A stretch of DNA of 37,988 nucleotides from Oscillospiraceae bacterium (GCA_022508895.1 JAFLUH010000012.1:1-37988), one strand, 5' to 3'. Numbered from the stretch's first letter, positions 24,650 to 33,616 are shown. Numbers and translations are program-made. Notes: generated by a model not told the origin, from the letters alone.

Positions 24650-27643
24650 CTACATTTTTACCGTGTGCGCTCCGGCTGCTGCAATAAAGTAGGGGTAGGC
24701 ATTATCCGTATCCAGCGGCACCGCACAAAGCTTTCCGTCGCTGTAGTACTCCCCCGTCAGCATCAGCTGTCCGACGTATGAGACGTGCTCAAGCCCGTTA
24801 AGCGCATAATATATGCCGCTGACTGTGGGCATAGCGCCTATCCTTTTTTCGTCGGAGGTCTTTTCCACCGCTGAATTTATTGCTTTGACGATATCCTCTT
24901 CAACCTGAGCCGCATACTCGTAATCGTCCGGTCTTACCTCGACCTTGACGCTTACCCGCATTATTTTTGCGGGAACGACGTAAAGCCTGCCGCCGCATAC
25001 CGGCACCAAGCAGGCGTTATCGGTCAGAAAGGCTTCTATGCGTCTGCAAAGTGTCTCGGAATATGCCGTGCTGCCGAAATCAAGCGCCTTTACCACAACG
25101 GTGACGCTGCCGCTTTCCCGAAGCGCTTCGGCGTTCCTGCCGCTGAAGCACCTGACCTCCTCCACCTCGGCAAATTCCTCCATGACTATGGCTTCAAAAT
25201 CATCTGCCGTTACCGCTCTTCCTCTGTGCCTGAGCCTTTTTGTGCCTGTTTTCCGGACGGAATCCACCGTGTGGCCGTCGCTGCCGCCGCAGGCGTCCTC
25301 AAAATTAGTCATTCTGTCCACAAAGGGGATACCCGAAACAAGTCCCTCCAAGCCGTATGCGGGAAGATTTCCGCAGCTCCCTCCTCCGAAGGAATAGTCT
25401 ACGCTTATCTCCACTGTGCCCGAATATGCGGGTATCCTGCCGTTTATCCCGTCGCCGAAGCGGATAACGCCATGGGCAGTATCCAGCTCGTAATGACGGT
25501 CGCTTTCGGAGGAAGCGGACAGGGCGGCTTTCGCCTCCCATTTCACCCAGCATTCCGTAAGCTGACCCCCATCGTCCTTTACTGCCCGTACACGGCTTTT
25601 ATCGGTACTGATCAGCTCCTCCAGCTCTCTGGCAGAGGTCTCGCCAAGCTCATTGACCCACAGCTCGCAGCTTATCACGGGCTTGTTCATCAGAAGGATA
25701 TCCTGCCGTATTTTGCCTGCGGGTATTTCGTGCCGCTCTGCGGTCACTCTTTCCCGCTGGATTATCTCCACGGCATTTGTGCGGATACTGCGCAGAACGG
25801 GAAAATCAGTATCGTTATGGGACATATCCACCGCTCTTATCCAGAAGCCCGTTTCTCCGAAAAGAGAGCCTTCGGCAAAATCGGAGGGAGCGTACAGCGA
25901 CAGTATGCCGCTGTCCGAAAAGCCTCGGGTCTTGTCCGAAACCTTCAGTCTGTGCCATATATCCTGTCTGCCGTGCCCGTCTGCAAGGTACTCATAGGCG
26001 ATCATGTGCGACTTCTGCCTGCCTGCAAATTCAAGATACAGATTTATCGGAAGTCCGTCGGGAGCCTTGTCAAACATAAAATATACCGTGTTCCTTTTGT
26101 CGGGGAACAGCCTGAACAGGTCTGCGGCAACCGCTTTGGAGCGTGATGCGGCGCAGTTGTTGTTTGTGTATACCGCTTCGGCGGGAAGATAATTTGTTCC
26201 GTAGTCAAAATGTATATCCACGCTTTTAAGCAGAGGGATAAAGCGTCTGAAGCGCAGACTGAAGCCGTTTTCCACCTCACGCACTCTTGCCCGAAGCCAC
26301 AGTCCGCGGTATGCATTGTGAACGGATACTTCAAAATCGTCGGGGCAGGTAAAGCTTATATGCTTCCTGCCGTCTTTGCCCCTGCAGGAAAAAAGGTCGG
26401 TATCGCCCTGCACCTTCAGTCCCGCCCAGCCGTAGCCGTTCCAGTATTCCCATGACACCGAGGAAATAAAAATATCGTCGGGAGGAGGCAGCCTTGTCTC
26501 CTCCTTGTTTACCATCAGTCTGCGGTTAAATCTGCGTTTTACTTCCTCCTCGTCCGTACCGCTCTCCTGTATCACCGACGAAACGTTAAGCTCTAAGGTC
26601 ACATACGCTCCCCTTTTGCTGAACGCCTCGGTGCATTCGATATACAGCGAATCGTACAGATTTGGCTCTTTTCCGAAGCACCGAACGGGGTTTTCAGGGT
26701 CAAGCTCGTTTTCATTTGCAAAGATGTGGCTGGGTATTATCCCTCTGCCTGTTTCGGGGTCAGCCGTCATGCGGCTGCTTATCTCGACGCCGTCGGCAGT
26801 GATACTTTCCGTATCTCCCTTTTTCTTCATCTCGCAGAAAAGCCACGGAAGCGGCTCACCGTCCTGGGGAGCTTTTCCGTTTTCATCGGTAAACATTACC
26901 TCGCCGACGGGCTTTGAAAGGACTATGCAGTCGTTTTCACGGTGAGCTTTAAGCATGACTTTTCCCTTTTCGCCCATATAGCTCCAGACCGCAAATTCAG
27001 GGTCACAAAGCATATCCATGTGCTCGCCGCTGCCCAGCCGTGAAGCGGACGGGGTCATTTTCACCCGTATCTCCGCCTCTCCCGTAAGCCGCAGTACCGA
27101 CGAATGCGCTACGGCAAATACATGGCGCTCCATGTTGTCTCCATCGGGGCAGAAAAGCCGCAGCGGAAGCGCTTTTTCATCGGAAAGGTCCGCCTTTATT
27201 ATGGCGTCCTCCTGCGGCAGCGTCATATATATCGAGCTGATTTTTGCGGGGGTCGCAAAAAAATCGGAAACGGTCTCAAATATCACTCTTTTGCTTTCCC
27301 CGTCGGGATCGGCTGTATCTGCAAAAAGCTGAGTTCCTTTTTTTATGTAAACGTTATGGGGCGCACCCTCCACCAGCTCCGCCACAGCCGTTCCTACGGC
27401 GGGAGAGACCGATTTTGCGCCTGCTCCTGTCAGATTCAGAAACTCTAAAAAGTATTTCTCGGGCAGGCGGTCAAATCTGTCCACGGTGCCGCTGAACATC
27501 TCCGCAAAAAGCATTGCAAGCGCCGTGCCGCCGTCGGGCTCCTCCATGTCGAATTTCCACTCGGGCGTAAAGACCCTGCTTTTTTGGCGTATCACGGAAA
27601 GTATATCCTCCGCAGTCCTGCCGTCAGGCTTCGGGACGCTCAT
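24650..27643 (-). CDS. Baseplate J-like protein 1 (Afp11-type)
   Basis: At 997 aa this is the largest protein in the window. It starts with DGRTAEDILSVIRQKSRVFTPEWKFDMEEPDGGTALAMLFAEMFSGTVDRFDRLPEKYFLEFLNLTG, typical of Afp11. It ends with the gpJ-like core HRGRAVTADDFEAIVMEEFAEVEEVRCF and VRPDDYEYAAQVEEDIVKAIN. The middle (300-620) is strand-rich and variable. The start overlaps the gp25 stop by four bases, so translation is coupled. With the shorter gpJ-like protein it should make the heterodimeric wedge of the baseplate. Confidence 0.9.
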   Translation of the reverse strand: MSVPKPDGRTAEDILSVIRQKSRVFTPEWKFDMEEPDGGTALAMLFAEMFSGTVDRFDRLPEKYFLEFLNLTGAGAKSVSPAVGTAVAELVEGAPHNVYIKKGTQLFADTADPDGESKRVIFETVSDFFATPAKISSIYMTLPQEDAIIKADLSDEKALPLRLFCPDGDNMERHVFAVAHSSVLRLTGEAEIRVKMTPSASRLGSGEHMDMLCDPEFAVWSYMGEKGKVMLKAHRENDCIVLSKPVGEVMFTDENGKAPQDGEPLPWLFCEMKKKGDTESITADGVEISSRMTADPETGRGIIPSHIFANENELDPENPVRCFGKEPNLYDSLYIECTEAFSKRGAYVTLELNVSSVIQESGTDEEEVKRRFNRRLMVNKEETRLPPPDDIFISSVSWEYWNGYGWAGLKVQGDTDLFSCRGKDGRKHISFTCPDDFEVSVHNAYRGLWLRARVREVENGFSLRFRRFIPLLKSVDIHFDYGTNYLPAEAVYTNNNCAASRSKAVAADLFRLFPDKRNTVYFMFDKAPDGLPINLYLEFAGRQKSHMIAYEYLADGHGRQDIWHRLKVSDKTRGFSDSGILSLYAPSDFAEGSLFGETGFWIRAVDMSHNDTDFPVLRSIRTNAVEIIQRERVTAERHEIPAGKIRQDILLMNKPVISCELWVNELGETSARELEELISTDKSRVRAVKDDGGQLTECWVKWEAKAALSASSESDRHYELDTAHGVIRFGDGINGRIPAYSGTVEISVDYSFGGGSCGNLPAYGLEGLVSGIPFVDRMTNFEDACGGSDGHTVDSVRKTGTKRLRHRGRAVTADDFEAIVMEEFAEVEEVRCFSGRNAEALRESGSVTVVVKALDFGSTAYSETLCRRIEAFLTDNACLVPVCGGRLYVVPAKIMRVSVKVEVRPDDYEYAAQVEEDIVKAINSAVEKTSDEKRIGAMPTVSGIYYALNGLEHVSYVGQLMLTGEYYSDGKLCAVPLDTDNAYPYFIAAAGAHTVKM

Positions 27644-28050
27644 TTGCCTTCACCCTCCATCATATAAAAGGGATAGACCATGTTGAACTGATTGTTTGTG
27701 GTGCGGACGGTGTATTTTATGTTTATCTCCAGCACTCCCCTGCTGCCAACCCTTGGAAGAGCGGACGCCTCCACATTGGTTATGCGTGGCTCCCATCGCT
27801 CCAGCGCTTCACGGATACAGCTCTCAAGGGCAGCGATATGCTCGGGACGGCTGTCGGAAAACAAAAAATCCCCCGCCGATGTTCCGAATTCGGGCAGCAT
27901 TACCCTCTCGCCCGTATTGGTACGAAGGATCAGGCGTATCGCTTCACTGATATCCTCCTCCGCACTGCTCATGGCGACTCGGTTGGTAGAAGGGTCTATA
28001 CTGAAGGGGAATTTGAAGCCCCTTCCCATAAAGCTCTTGTTTTCTGACAT
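27640..28050 (-). CDS. gp25-like baseplate wedge protein (Afp9-type)
   Basis: The protein is 136 aa with the gp25 signature: FPFSIDPSTNRVAMSSAEEDISEAIRLILRTNTGERVMLPEFG, SRPEHIAALESCIREALERWEPRI, and closing strands. gp25 nucleates the sheath on the baseplate; the EPR-type motif appears here as W-EPRI. The second of two adjacent ATGs is chosen because GGAGG lies five bases before it. It is followed by the first gpJ-like gene with a four-base overlap. Confidence 0.93.
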   Translation of the reverse strand: MSENKSFMGRGFKFPFSIDPSTNRVAMSSAEEDISEAIRLILRTNTGERVMLPEFGTSAGDFLFSDSRPEHIAALESCIREALERWEPRITNVEASALPRVGSRGVLEINIKYTVRTTNNQFNMVYPFYMMEGEGK

Positions 28051-28068
28051 CATTGCCTCCGCATCATA

Positions 28069-28827
28069 TCAGTTGATCTTGGTGATCGAACCCTTTATAG
28101 TCATTACACCGCTGCTTTTTACCGTCACCGAGCCGCTGCCCGATATCTCGGCGGTGCCGCTTGCGCTTAAATTTATCTGCGGAGCGGACAGCTTGAGCTC
28201 CTTGTTTGCCTTTATCTCTACCGCTCCCGACGTTCCGTCGCAGGTCACGGTCACCCCGTTCCCCACCTTGACGGTCAGCTTTTTGTCGCAGGTAAGCTCC
28301 ACCTCTCCGCTTTTGGCGTTAAAGGACAGGGTGTTTTTTTCGTCGGAGATTTTTATGATCTGATCTTCGTCGTCAAGGATCACCGTCCGTTTTTTGGGCG
28401 TTGATACCGTTATCTTCTCCTTGTCCTTTGTGTCGGTGAAGCTGACGCAGGACTTGTTGGGAGTTGTCAGGGAATATTCCTCGTTTTTCCCGTCCTCAAC
28501 GGTGAGCGGCGGTTCTGCGTCCTTTACCCACAAGCTGCCTATAACGAAAGGACGGTGGATATCCCCGTTTTCGTAGGCAAGAGCCACGATATCCCCTGTG
28601 TTGGGGTGAAAAAAGCTGCCGTAACCGTTTCCGCCAAAGGGCGTTATGCAGTGTATCCAGCCTGTCTCCCTCGCTTCGTCCCCGCTTGTATCATAAGCGC
28701 ATTTCACCCGCCCCAGATTCTGCGGGTCCTTGATATTGGTGATCTGCGCAAGTATGATGCCGCTGCAGACCGATCTTCTCTCAGCCGATTCGCCTGCGCT
28801 GCCCAGCATATCAACAATTTCTGACAT
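28069..28827 (-). CDS. Spike protein, gp5/VgrG C-terminal-like (Afp8 second half)
   Basis: Residues 20-100 form an OB-fold domain (GIILAQITNIKDPQNLGRVKCAYD, then GWIHCITPFGGNGYGSFFHPNTGDIVALAYENGD, FVIGSLW), the gp5/VgrG core. Residues 150-252 are short strands rich in Thr, Lys and Gly (VELTCDKKLTVKVGNGVTVTCDG), which fit the trimeric beta-helix needle. Known Afp8 fuses this part to a gpD-like half. Here the halves are two genes 12 bases apart. GGGGGAG lies upstream of the ATG. The separate PAAR-like protein should sit on its tip. Confidence 0.9.
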   Translation of the reverse strand: MSEIVDMLGSAGESAERRSVCSGIILAQITNIKDPQNLGRVKCAYDTSGDEARETGWIHCITPFGGNGYGSFFHPNTGDIVALAYENGDIHRPFVIGSLWVKDAEPPLTVEDGKNEEYSLTTPNKSCVSFTDTKDKEKITVSTPKKRTVILDDEDQIIKISDEKNTLSFNAKSGEVELTCDKKLTVKVGNGVTVTCDGTSGAVEIKANKELKLSAPQINLSASGTAEISGSGSVTVKSSGVMTIKGSITKIN

Positions 28828-28839
28828 TATACTCCCCCG

Positions 28840-29901
28840 TCATACGCCGTCCGAGCAAAATCCTATCACGGTCGTAAAGCCTCCCGAACCGAATCTGTGA
28901 TTGACTGACGTTATGTAATATGTACCGCTGACGCTTGGGTCCAGTCTCTCAAATGTTATTTTGCCGCCCGGAGTAAGCTCCTGATTTCCAAGCACGGTGG
29001 CGGAGCCGCTGCACAGCTTCATGGAGCTTTCCTGCATCAGCGATTCGGCAAACACCTTGGCTTCCTTCCTGCTTCTTACCATGCTGCTTATGACCTCCTT
29101 ATCCTTGGCTCCCACGCTGGAGGAAAGCTTGTCTCCCGTTTTTTTGCCGCCCGATTTCGGCTTGACTGTGACGGAAAAATCCTCCTCACTGTCGGGAGAA
29201 GTGCCCGAGACCGTTACGGCTCCCAGCTGCTCCGCAAGCTCTACCGTGCGGTTGAAGCTTATCAGGTCCTTACCCCATGTGTAGGTCTCCTGAACCGACG
29301 CCGAGTTGAAAATATTATCCACAAAGCGCAGCTTGGTGCCTGTCATGCAGAAGGAGCTGCCCGTCAGCTTTGCAAGAGTGCAGATATAGCTGTAATCGTC
29401 CATGCCGTGCTGGGTCAGGGGGTTCTCCTTGTCCGCCTCTGCCGAAACGCTTACCTCAGTCCCGCCCGTGTATGACTTTACGGAGTCAAACAGACCCTCA
29501 ATTATCTGCTTTACGCTTTTGTTTTCATAGCTCTTATGCGAGCTGTTTCCCATCAGCATTCCCCTTGCGTCAAGGCAGGAAAAGCTTATCACGGCTCCTT
29601 CGGAGGAAAAATCCGTTGAGACGGAATTTATATATCCGATAAACACCTCTTTCGGGCTGTTATATCCCAGCTTTACCGTGACCTTTTTCCCTGCGGCTAT
29701 CGTTGAAGCCGCATCGCCTGTCAGCTTTCCGTTCTTGTAGTCGTATCCGCACAGTACATTGACATTGCAGCTGTTGGACCGGGAGCCCGCCGAAAGATGA
29801 ATGTCCACCGATTCCATCATAAACTCGGAGCTTTTCAACAGCGTATCGCCGACAGTAACCAGACACTGCGGCATCTGACCTTCGTTTCCGTTCGGCGGCA
29901 T
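28840..29901 (-). CDS. Baseplate hub protein, gpD/gp27-like (Afp8 first half)
   Basis: The start MPPNGNEGQ (ATG at 29901) has GGGAG seven bases upstream, while the ATG at 29907 would be too close. Residues 15-110 give the phage late control D pattern: strands with SNSCNVNVLCGYDY, GKKVTVKLGYNSPKEVFIGYINSVSTDF and ISFSCLDARGMLMGN. Then come KSVKQIIEGLFD and MDDYSYICTLAKLTGSSFCMTGTKLRFVD, which are typical of hub proteins. The C-terminus reads TPGGKITFERLDPSVSGTYYITSVNHRF. It should form the trimeric platform between tube and spike. Confidence 0.88.
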   Translation of the reverse strand: MPPNGNEGQMPQCLVTVGDTLLKSSEFMMESVDIHLSAGSRSNSCNVNVLCGYDYKNGKLTGDAASTIAAGKKVTVKLGYNSPKEVFIGYINSVSTDFSSEGAVISFSCLDARGMLMGNSSHKSYENKSVKQIIEGLFDSVKSYTGGTEVSVSAEADKENPLTQHGMDDYSYICTLAKLTGSSFCMTGTKLRFVDNIFNSASVQETYTWGKDLISFNRTVELAEQLGAVTVSGTSPDSEEDFSVTVKPKSGGKKTGDKLSSSVGAKDKEVISSMVRSRKEAKVFAESLMQESSMKLCSGSATVLGNQELTPGGKITFERLDPSVSGTYYITSVNHRFGSGGFTTVIGFCSDGV

Positions 29902-29934
29902 ATACATTCTCCCTTCAGTGGATTGTGTGAGGCG

Positions 29935-30636
29935 TTATAATATGGGAGGTATCACGATATCCGTTCCCGATTCGGTCAGTCTGGGATTGTCGATGCCGTT
30001 GGCCTCCGCTATCCTGCGCCACTCTGAGCAGTCGCCGTATTCCGCATAGGCAAAGCTGTACAGCCTGTCCCCCTCGAAAACCGTCCTTGCCTTTGTGCGG
30101 TCGGGGGAATTCCTGAGAGTGCTGTTCATTTTTTCGGAGACCAGAGTAATGTCAACTACCGCCCTTACCGGCACTCCGGACGCACTGAACATAGTAAAGC
30201 GCTGCGAAACGGATTCGACGTGCCCTATAAAGCTTATCGTACCCCACACGAACTCCACGCCGCTGGGCTTGTGGGTATCGGGATTGACCTCGGTAAGCCC
30301 CATTATCAGACCGGTGTAATCACGAACGTCCTTTTTCCCGCTGTCAGCAGCAGCGGCAGAGTCAGATACGCCCGAAGGCAGCTTATCTCCGCTTGTGCCG
30401 TATGTGTCGAACATAAGGCTGAAGCTCATGGTCTCAGCCTCGCCGCTGACAAAATGCTGCACGGGATAGTCAAGCCCGGGAATGCTGCTTTTGTTGTAAT
30501 TTACCGAACGCTGTATCGTAAAATCCGTGGGATTGAATATGCAGGGGATCGAATCCCCCTCGATGATGGCGGCGGCGCTTTTCAGCTTGCTGCCGGAATC
30601 AAGTATTCTGATTTTTGCTTTGTTGATAACCGCCAC
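29935..30636 (-). CDS. LysM-containing tube-baseplate protein (Afp7-type)
   Basis: The protein begins with a GTG preceded by GGTGG. Residues 20-165 match the eCIS/contractile-tail LysM-protein core (GDSIPCIFNPTDFTIQRSVNYNKSSIPG, HFVSGEAETMSFSLMFDTYG, GVEFVWGTISFIGHVESVSQRFTMFSASGVPVRAVVDITL). Residues about 188-233 are a LysM-like motif (DRLYSFAYAEYGDCSEWRRIAEANGIDNPRLTESGTDIVIPP). Afp7 and gp53 proteins clamp the hub to the wedges. Its position between the tube and hub genes is as expected. Confidence 0.92.
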   Translation of the reverse strand: MAVINKAKIRILDSGSKLKSAAAIIEGDSIPCIFNPTDFTIQRSVNYNKSSIPGLDYPVQHFVSGEAETMSFSLMFDTYGTSGDKLPSGVSDSAAAADSGKKDVRDYTGLIMGLTEVNPDTHKPSGVEFVWGTISFIGHVESVSQRFTMFSASGVPVRAVVDITLVSEKMNSTLRNSPDRTKARTVFEGDRLYSFAYAEYGDCSEWRRIAEANGIDNPRLTESGTDIVIPPIL

Positions 30637-30662
30637 TTAAACCACCGCCTTCGCCGTATCAT

Positions 30663-32000
30663 TTATAAGCCTATGCGCCGCCGCTCCCTGAGCAGCCTTG
30701 TTTCTATCTGTGAATATACTTTATCCGCAAGGCGTGTAAGCTCCTCGCGGCTCATTTTTTCCGTGTTTAACGCAGACGTCACTACCGTCGGTTCCGATCT
30801 GACGTTCAGCGACTGTTTCTTTCGGGTGTTTTGGGGCATATCAGCCGCCTGATGCTGTCTCAGCTCCATGGGTGGAGGGCGGCGGTAGCTGCCGATATCG
30901 GTCATGTACCTGTCCGTTTGTGCAGGAGGGATCAGCATTACCATATCACGCCCCGGTTCGGCAGTGCGGAACACGACCCTGCTATTCACTGCACCGAAGG
31001 ATATATCCGAACGCTCGCTCTTATAAAGCCGCTGTATAAACGACGATATGCGGGGACTGCTGATGAGGTTCGACCTGCTGTTTATCTGCCTCAGAAAAAT
31101 ACGGTTTTCAAAATGTGTATTGCCGAAATAGAAGTTTTCTGCCCTCGCAGGGCGGACGGAACCGTTTGGAACGGGTAAATCGAGCGGGATATCCGCCACG
31201 GCGTTTCTTATCTCCCTCTCCGTCCGTGCAGATACTGTCCCGCCCGTCTTTATACGGATATAGTAGTCTGCGGCTATTTCCCGCATAATGTTGTCACGGG
31301 TCTGCGCATAGTCGGATACCGCCGCCAGAAGCCGTCTTTTCATCACCGAGGAGTTCTTTTCCGTTTCCCTTATGTACATAAGCCTGCGGAGCAGCTCGGT
31401 CTGCTCCCGTGCGACGGAGCGCTTCAGGAGCTGCTCCAGCTTGTTCAAAAGAAACATTTCCGTCCCGGTAAGCTCCTCGTTATCCTTCGATTCCCTTAAA
31501 AAACGGGTCAGCGCCACACGCAGAGAATTTACCGAGGTGTTGTATGAGCTGCCCGTTCTGCCGTTTAACAGCCGGAATATGCTGCCAAGCTCGGATATTA
31601 TCAGCGACTTTGCGGCAATGCTTCTGACTGCGGCGCCGTACACGGTTTTATCTGCCAGCCTGTGCTTGTCCGCAACGGTAATGAAAACATTTTGCGGCGA
31701 GGAAGACATATTGACGGCTCTGCGCACCCTTTTGTCCGAAAAAAAACGAAAAATTATGCGGGAGGAGAAATTGTTCACCACGTTTTCGCTGACAGTAACG
31801 GGGTGTGCTGCCTTGTTTTCTGCGAAAAAAATAAGCCCCAGCCGCTGCCAAAGCGAGTATATGCGTCGGGAAAACCTTTCTCTTATTCCGTCCGCAAACT
31901 CTGTATCGGGAATATCAGGCACACATACGGGTCTGATAGCCCTGACGGTGCAAACAGGGGCAATTCCGCCTATTTTTTTGTGAAAAGCAATATTTTTCAT
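30663..32000 (-). CDS. Orphan 445-aa protein in the Afp6 position
   Basis: I do not recognise this protein. It starts at an ATG that overlaps the tube-2 stop by one base (TGATG; a GTG one codon earlier is possible), so it is translationally coupled to a tube gene. The sequence is rich in Arg and Lys. Residues 130-260 are strongly helical with coiled-coil character (LNKLEQLLKRSVAREQTELLRRLMYIRETEK). The C-terminal 90 residues contain an extended Gln/Pro-rich stretch and a final amphipathic helix (ELTRLADKVYSQIETRLLRERRR). Other eCIS clusters carry a poorly conserved gene at this spot (Afp6). A divergent length-control or tube-lumen protein is possible. Confidence 0.7.
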   Translation of the reverse strand: MKNIAFHKKIGGIAPVCTVRAIRPVCVPDIPDTEFADGIRERFSRRIYSLWQRLGLIFFAENKAAHPVTVSENVVNNFSSRIIFRFFSDKRVRRAVNMSSSPQNVFITVADKHRLADKTVYGAAVRSIAAKSLIISELGSIFRLLNGRTGSSYNTSVNSLRVALTRFLRESKDNEELTGTEMFLLNKLEQLLKRSVAREQTELLRRLMYIRETEKNSSVMKRRLLAAVSDYAQTRDNIMREIAADYYIRIKTGGTVSARTEREIRNAVADIPLDLPVPNGSVRPARAENFYFGNTHFENRIFLRQINSRSNLISSPRISSFIQRLYKSERSDISFGAVNSRVVFRTAEPGRDMVMLIPPAQTDRYMTDIGSYRRPPPMELRQHQAADMPQNTRKKQSLNVRSEPTVVTSALNTEKMSREELTRLADKVYSQIETRLLRERRRIGL

Positions 32001-32434
32001 CACTTAGTTACTGTTTCGTCGGTGACAGCGCCGTGTACCATTTCAATGGTGGTTATCGCAACGTCGCTGCTCATGGCGTCAAATTGCGAATATTCCACCT
32101 TGACGGGCATGGCGTCCTTGACGGTCCATATCCTCACGGCTTTCCCCGCACTGTCCATCATGGTCACGGTCATGGGGTATTTTTTGAAAACTCCCGACTG
32201 TACGGCTGCAAACCACTTTGACAGCGGTTCGTCGGTGACCGTCCCTCTTTGAAGCACGATGTTGCTGTATTTCACACCTTTTGGCAGGTATATGGGAGAA
32301 TCAAAGTTTCCGCCCTCGGCATACTCCTCAAACTCCAGCTCGGCGCTGAGCCCCGAAACCGAAGAAAAATTTCCCTGCATATCTATATCATCAATAGTAA
32401 CACTGAATCTGCTGCCGGTATGTGGGTATCCCAT
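32000..32434 (-). CDS. Tube protein 2 (gp19-like, Afp5-type)
   Basis: The start GYPHTGSRFSVTIDDID (ATG at 32434) has GGAGG five bases upstream, while a GTG two codons earlier lacks proper spacing. The core (FSSVSGLSAELEFEEYAEGG, PIYLPKGVKYSNIVLQRGTVTDEPLSKWF, AITTIEMVHGAV) matches the contractile-tail tube family. Afp5-type tube proteins form the first ring joining the tube to the baseplate. It is separated from tube protein 1 by two small genes, as in other eCIS clusters. Confidence 0.92.
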   Translation of the reverse strand: MGYPHTGSRFSVTIDDIDMQGNFSSVSGLSAELEFEEYAEGGNFDSPIYLPKGVKYSNIVLQRGTVTDEPLSKWFAAVQSGVFKKYPMTVTMMDSAGKAVRIWTVKDAMPVKVEYSQFDAMSSDVAITTIEMVHGAVTDETVTK

Positions 32435-32460
32435 AAGCACCTCCGACTTAGACCTGTCTG

Positions 32461-32643
32461 TTATTCAAACAGGTTTTTCTGCTCCTTCTGCCCGCTGAGC
32501 TTTTTGTTGATGTCCGAAACCTTTGAGCACCACCGCCGGCGCTCCTTATGGTCAAGCTCCATCAGCTCCTCACGGGACCAGTGGAGATAGTATCCCAGAA
32601 ACGACATTTCCTCATAGAGCCTGTCCTCGGGATATAACGACAG
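32461..32643 (-). CDS. DUF6760 small eCIS protein with probable CTG start
   Basis: A 60-codon frame reads (L/M)SLYPEDRLYEEMSFLGYYLHWSREELMELDHKERRRWCSKVSDINKKL. It matches the DUF6760 pattern YP-D-LYEEV-FL-YH-HW-hx-hhxLEHxxRRRW found beside tube genes in eCIS clusters. No ATG, GTG or TTG lies before the conserved Tyr. A CTG at 32643 has AGAAGGG five bases upstream, inside the stop region of the previous gene, so a CTG start is the best call. Starting at the first ATG (48 codons) would cut off the conserved YPEDRLYEE. The role is unknown, probably a tube or baseplate accessory. Confidence 0.8.
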   Translation of the reverse strand: MSLYPEDRLYEEMSFLGYYLHWSREELMELDHKERRRWCSKVSDINKKLSGQKEQKNLFE

Positions 32644-32645
32644 CT

Positions 32646-33011
32646 CTACCCTTCTAAAAAATCCAAGGGGAGGTCGAATTTCTTGCCGCAGTGGGGGCAG
32701 GTGGTCTTATATGCGGGGACGTCCTGCATATTTATACGCTGGTACATATCCTGCAAAAAAGCAAGATCAACGGTAAAAAGATTTTCGATGACCTGATTGC
32801 TTATCATCGGCAGAGTGCCAAGCTTTGTGACCACCCTTGTCAGAAGTATCACGGTGAGATAGCCCGCATTCTGCTGAACACGGGGGTCACGCAGCGGCAG
32901 TATCTCATCTGCCGCAGTAGCTAAGCGCATGACGCCTTTCTTGTGTACCTCGCCGTTCTGGTCGATATAGCCCCTCGGCAGCTCAAATTCAAATTCTGTC
33001 TGAAAGCTCAA
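32646..33011 (-). CDS. Conserved eCIS/contractile-tail protein with C-terminal CxxC motif
   Basis: The gene starts at a TTG with AAAGGAG eight bases upstream. The 121-aa product begins with FQTEFEFELPRGYIDQNGEVHKKGVMRLATAADEI and continues LRDPRVQQNAGYLTVILLTRVV, a pattern common to small proteins near eCIS tube genes and to phage tail-assembly proteins. It ends in CPHCGKKFDLPLDFLEG, a single CPxC knuckle that may bind metal as a dimer or with a partner. An assembly-chaperone role for the tube is plausible, given similar genes in contractile phages. This is family-level inference. Confidence 0.75.
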   Translation of the reverse strand: MSFQTEFEFELPRGYIDQNGEVHKKGVMRLATAADEILPLRDPRVQQNAGYLTVILLTRVVTKLGTLPMISNQVIENLFTVDLAFLQDMYQRINMQDVPAYKTTCPHCGKKFDLPLDFLEG

Positions 33012-33101
33012 CGCTACCGCTCCTTTACTGTTGTTCTATGCAGCATTGCTCCGCCGCCGTATATCACGGTAAGGCGGCGGAACTATCCTGTCATGCAGCG
33101 A

Positions 33102-33599
33102 TCAGTTTGACGGCGGGGTTGCTGAATTTCCCGAGCTGCCGCTGACTCTTATCACACCCTCATGACAGATCTCAAGAGACTCGATGGCTACCTCACCGCC
33201 CGTACCGTTAAGGTCGGGAGCGGTGTAATGCGTCGGCCATGCGTTGATTATCTCCCATCTCGGGCCTCCCTCATTGCCGTTTTCATCAAGCAGCTTTATT
33301 TTGATGTCCTTGCGCTGTATGCCCTTGGGTCCTTCCGTGTTGCTGGAAGCCACGGAATTTATCCAGTCCAGCATCGCCATATCTCCTACCGACCCCCATT
33401 TAAGGGTGATATTGCCGTACTTCGTAAGCCCTGTCAGCTTTCTGGGGGTAGTGCGCTTCTCGTTTCCCTCCCTGTACTCGATAACGTCCACGGAAATATC
33501 CACGCCGGAAACCTCGCTGAAGCCCCCTGCATTTATTCCGTCTATCTCCACAGTATATCGGAAATTTTTAAATGGATATGTTATATCGCCTTCAGCCAT
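33102..33599 (-). CDS. Tube protein 1 (gp19-like, Afp1-type, main tube)
   Basis: The 165-aa protein has the tube fold signature: DITYPFKNFRYTVEIDGINAGGFSEVSGVDISVDVIEYREGNE, then RKLTGLTKYGNITLKWGSVGDMAMLDWIN, GIQRKDIKIKLLDENGNEG and VAIESLEICHEGV. It stacks into the hollow inner tube that carries cargo. AAGGAG lies nine bases upstream of the ATG. It follows the sheath gene by 17 bases. The short Ser/Gly/Asn-rich C-terminus is probably flexible. Confidence 0.95.
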   Translation of the reverse strand: MAEGDITYPFKNFRYTVEIDGINAGGFSEVSGVDISVDVIEYREGNEKRTTPRKLTGLTKYGNITLKWGSVGDMAMLDWINSVASSNTEGPKGIQRKDIKIKLLDENGNEGGPRWEIINAWPTHYTAPDLNGTGGEVAIESLEICHEGVIRVSGSSGNSATPPSN

Positions 33600-33616
33600 T
33601 TAATTCAACTCCTTTC

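Noticed and set aside
24650-27643. The 997-aa protein as a tape measure
   Set aside because: Its start and end carry clear gpJ/Afp11 signatures, and its middle is strand-rich, not helical.
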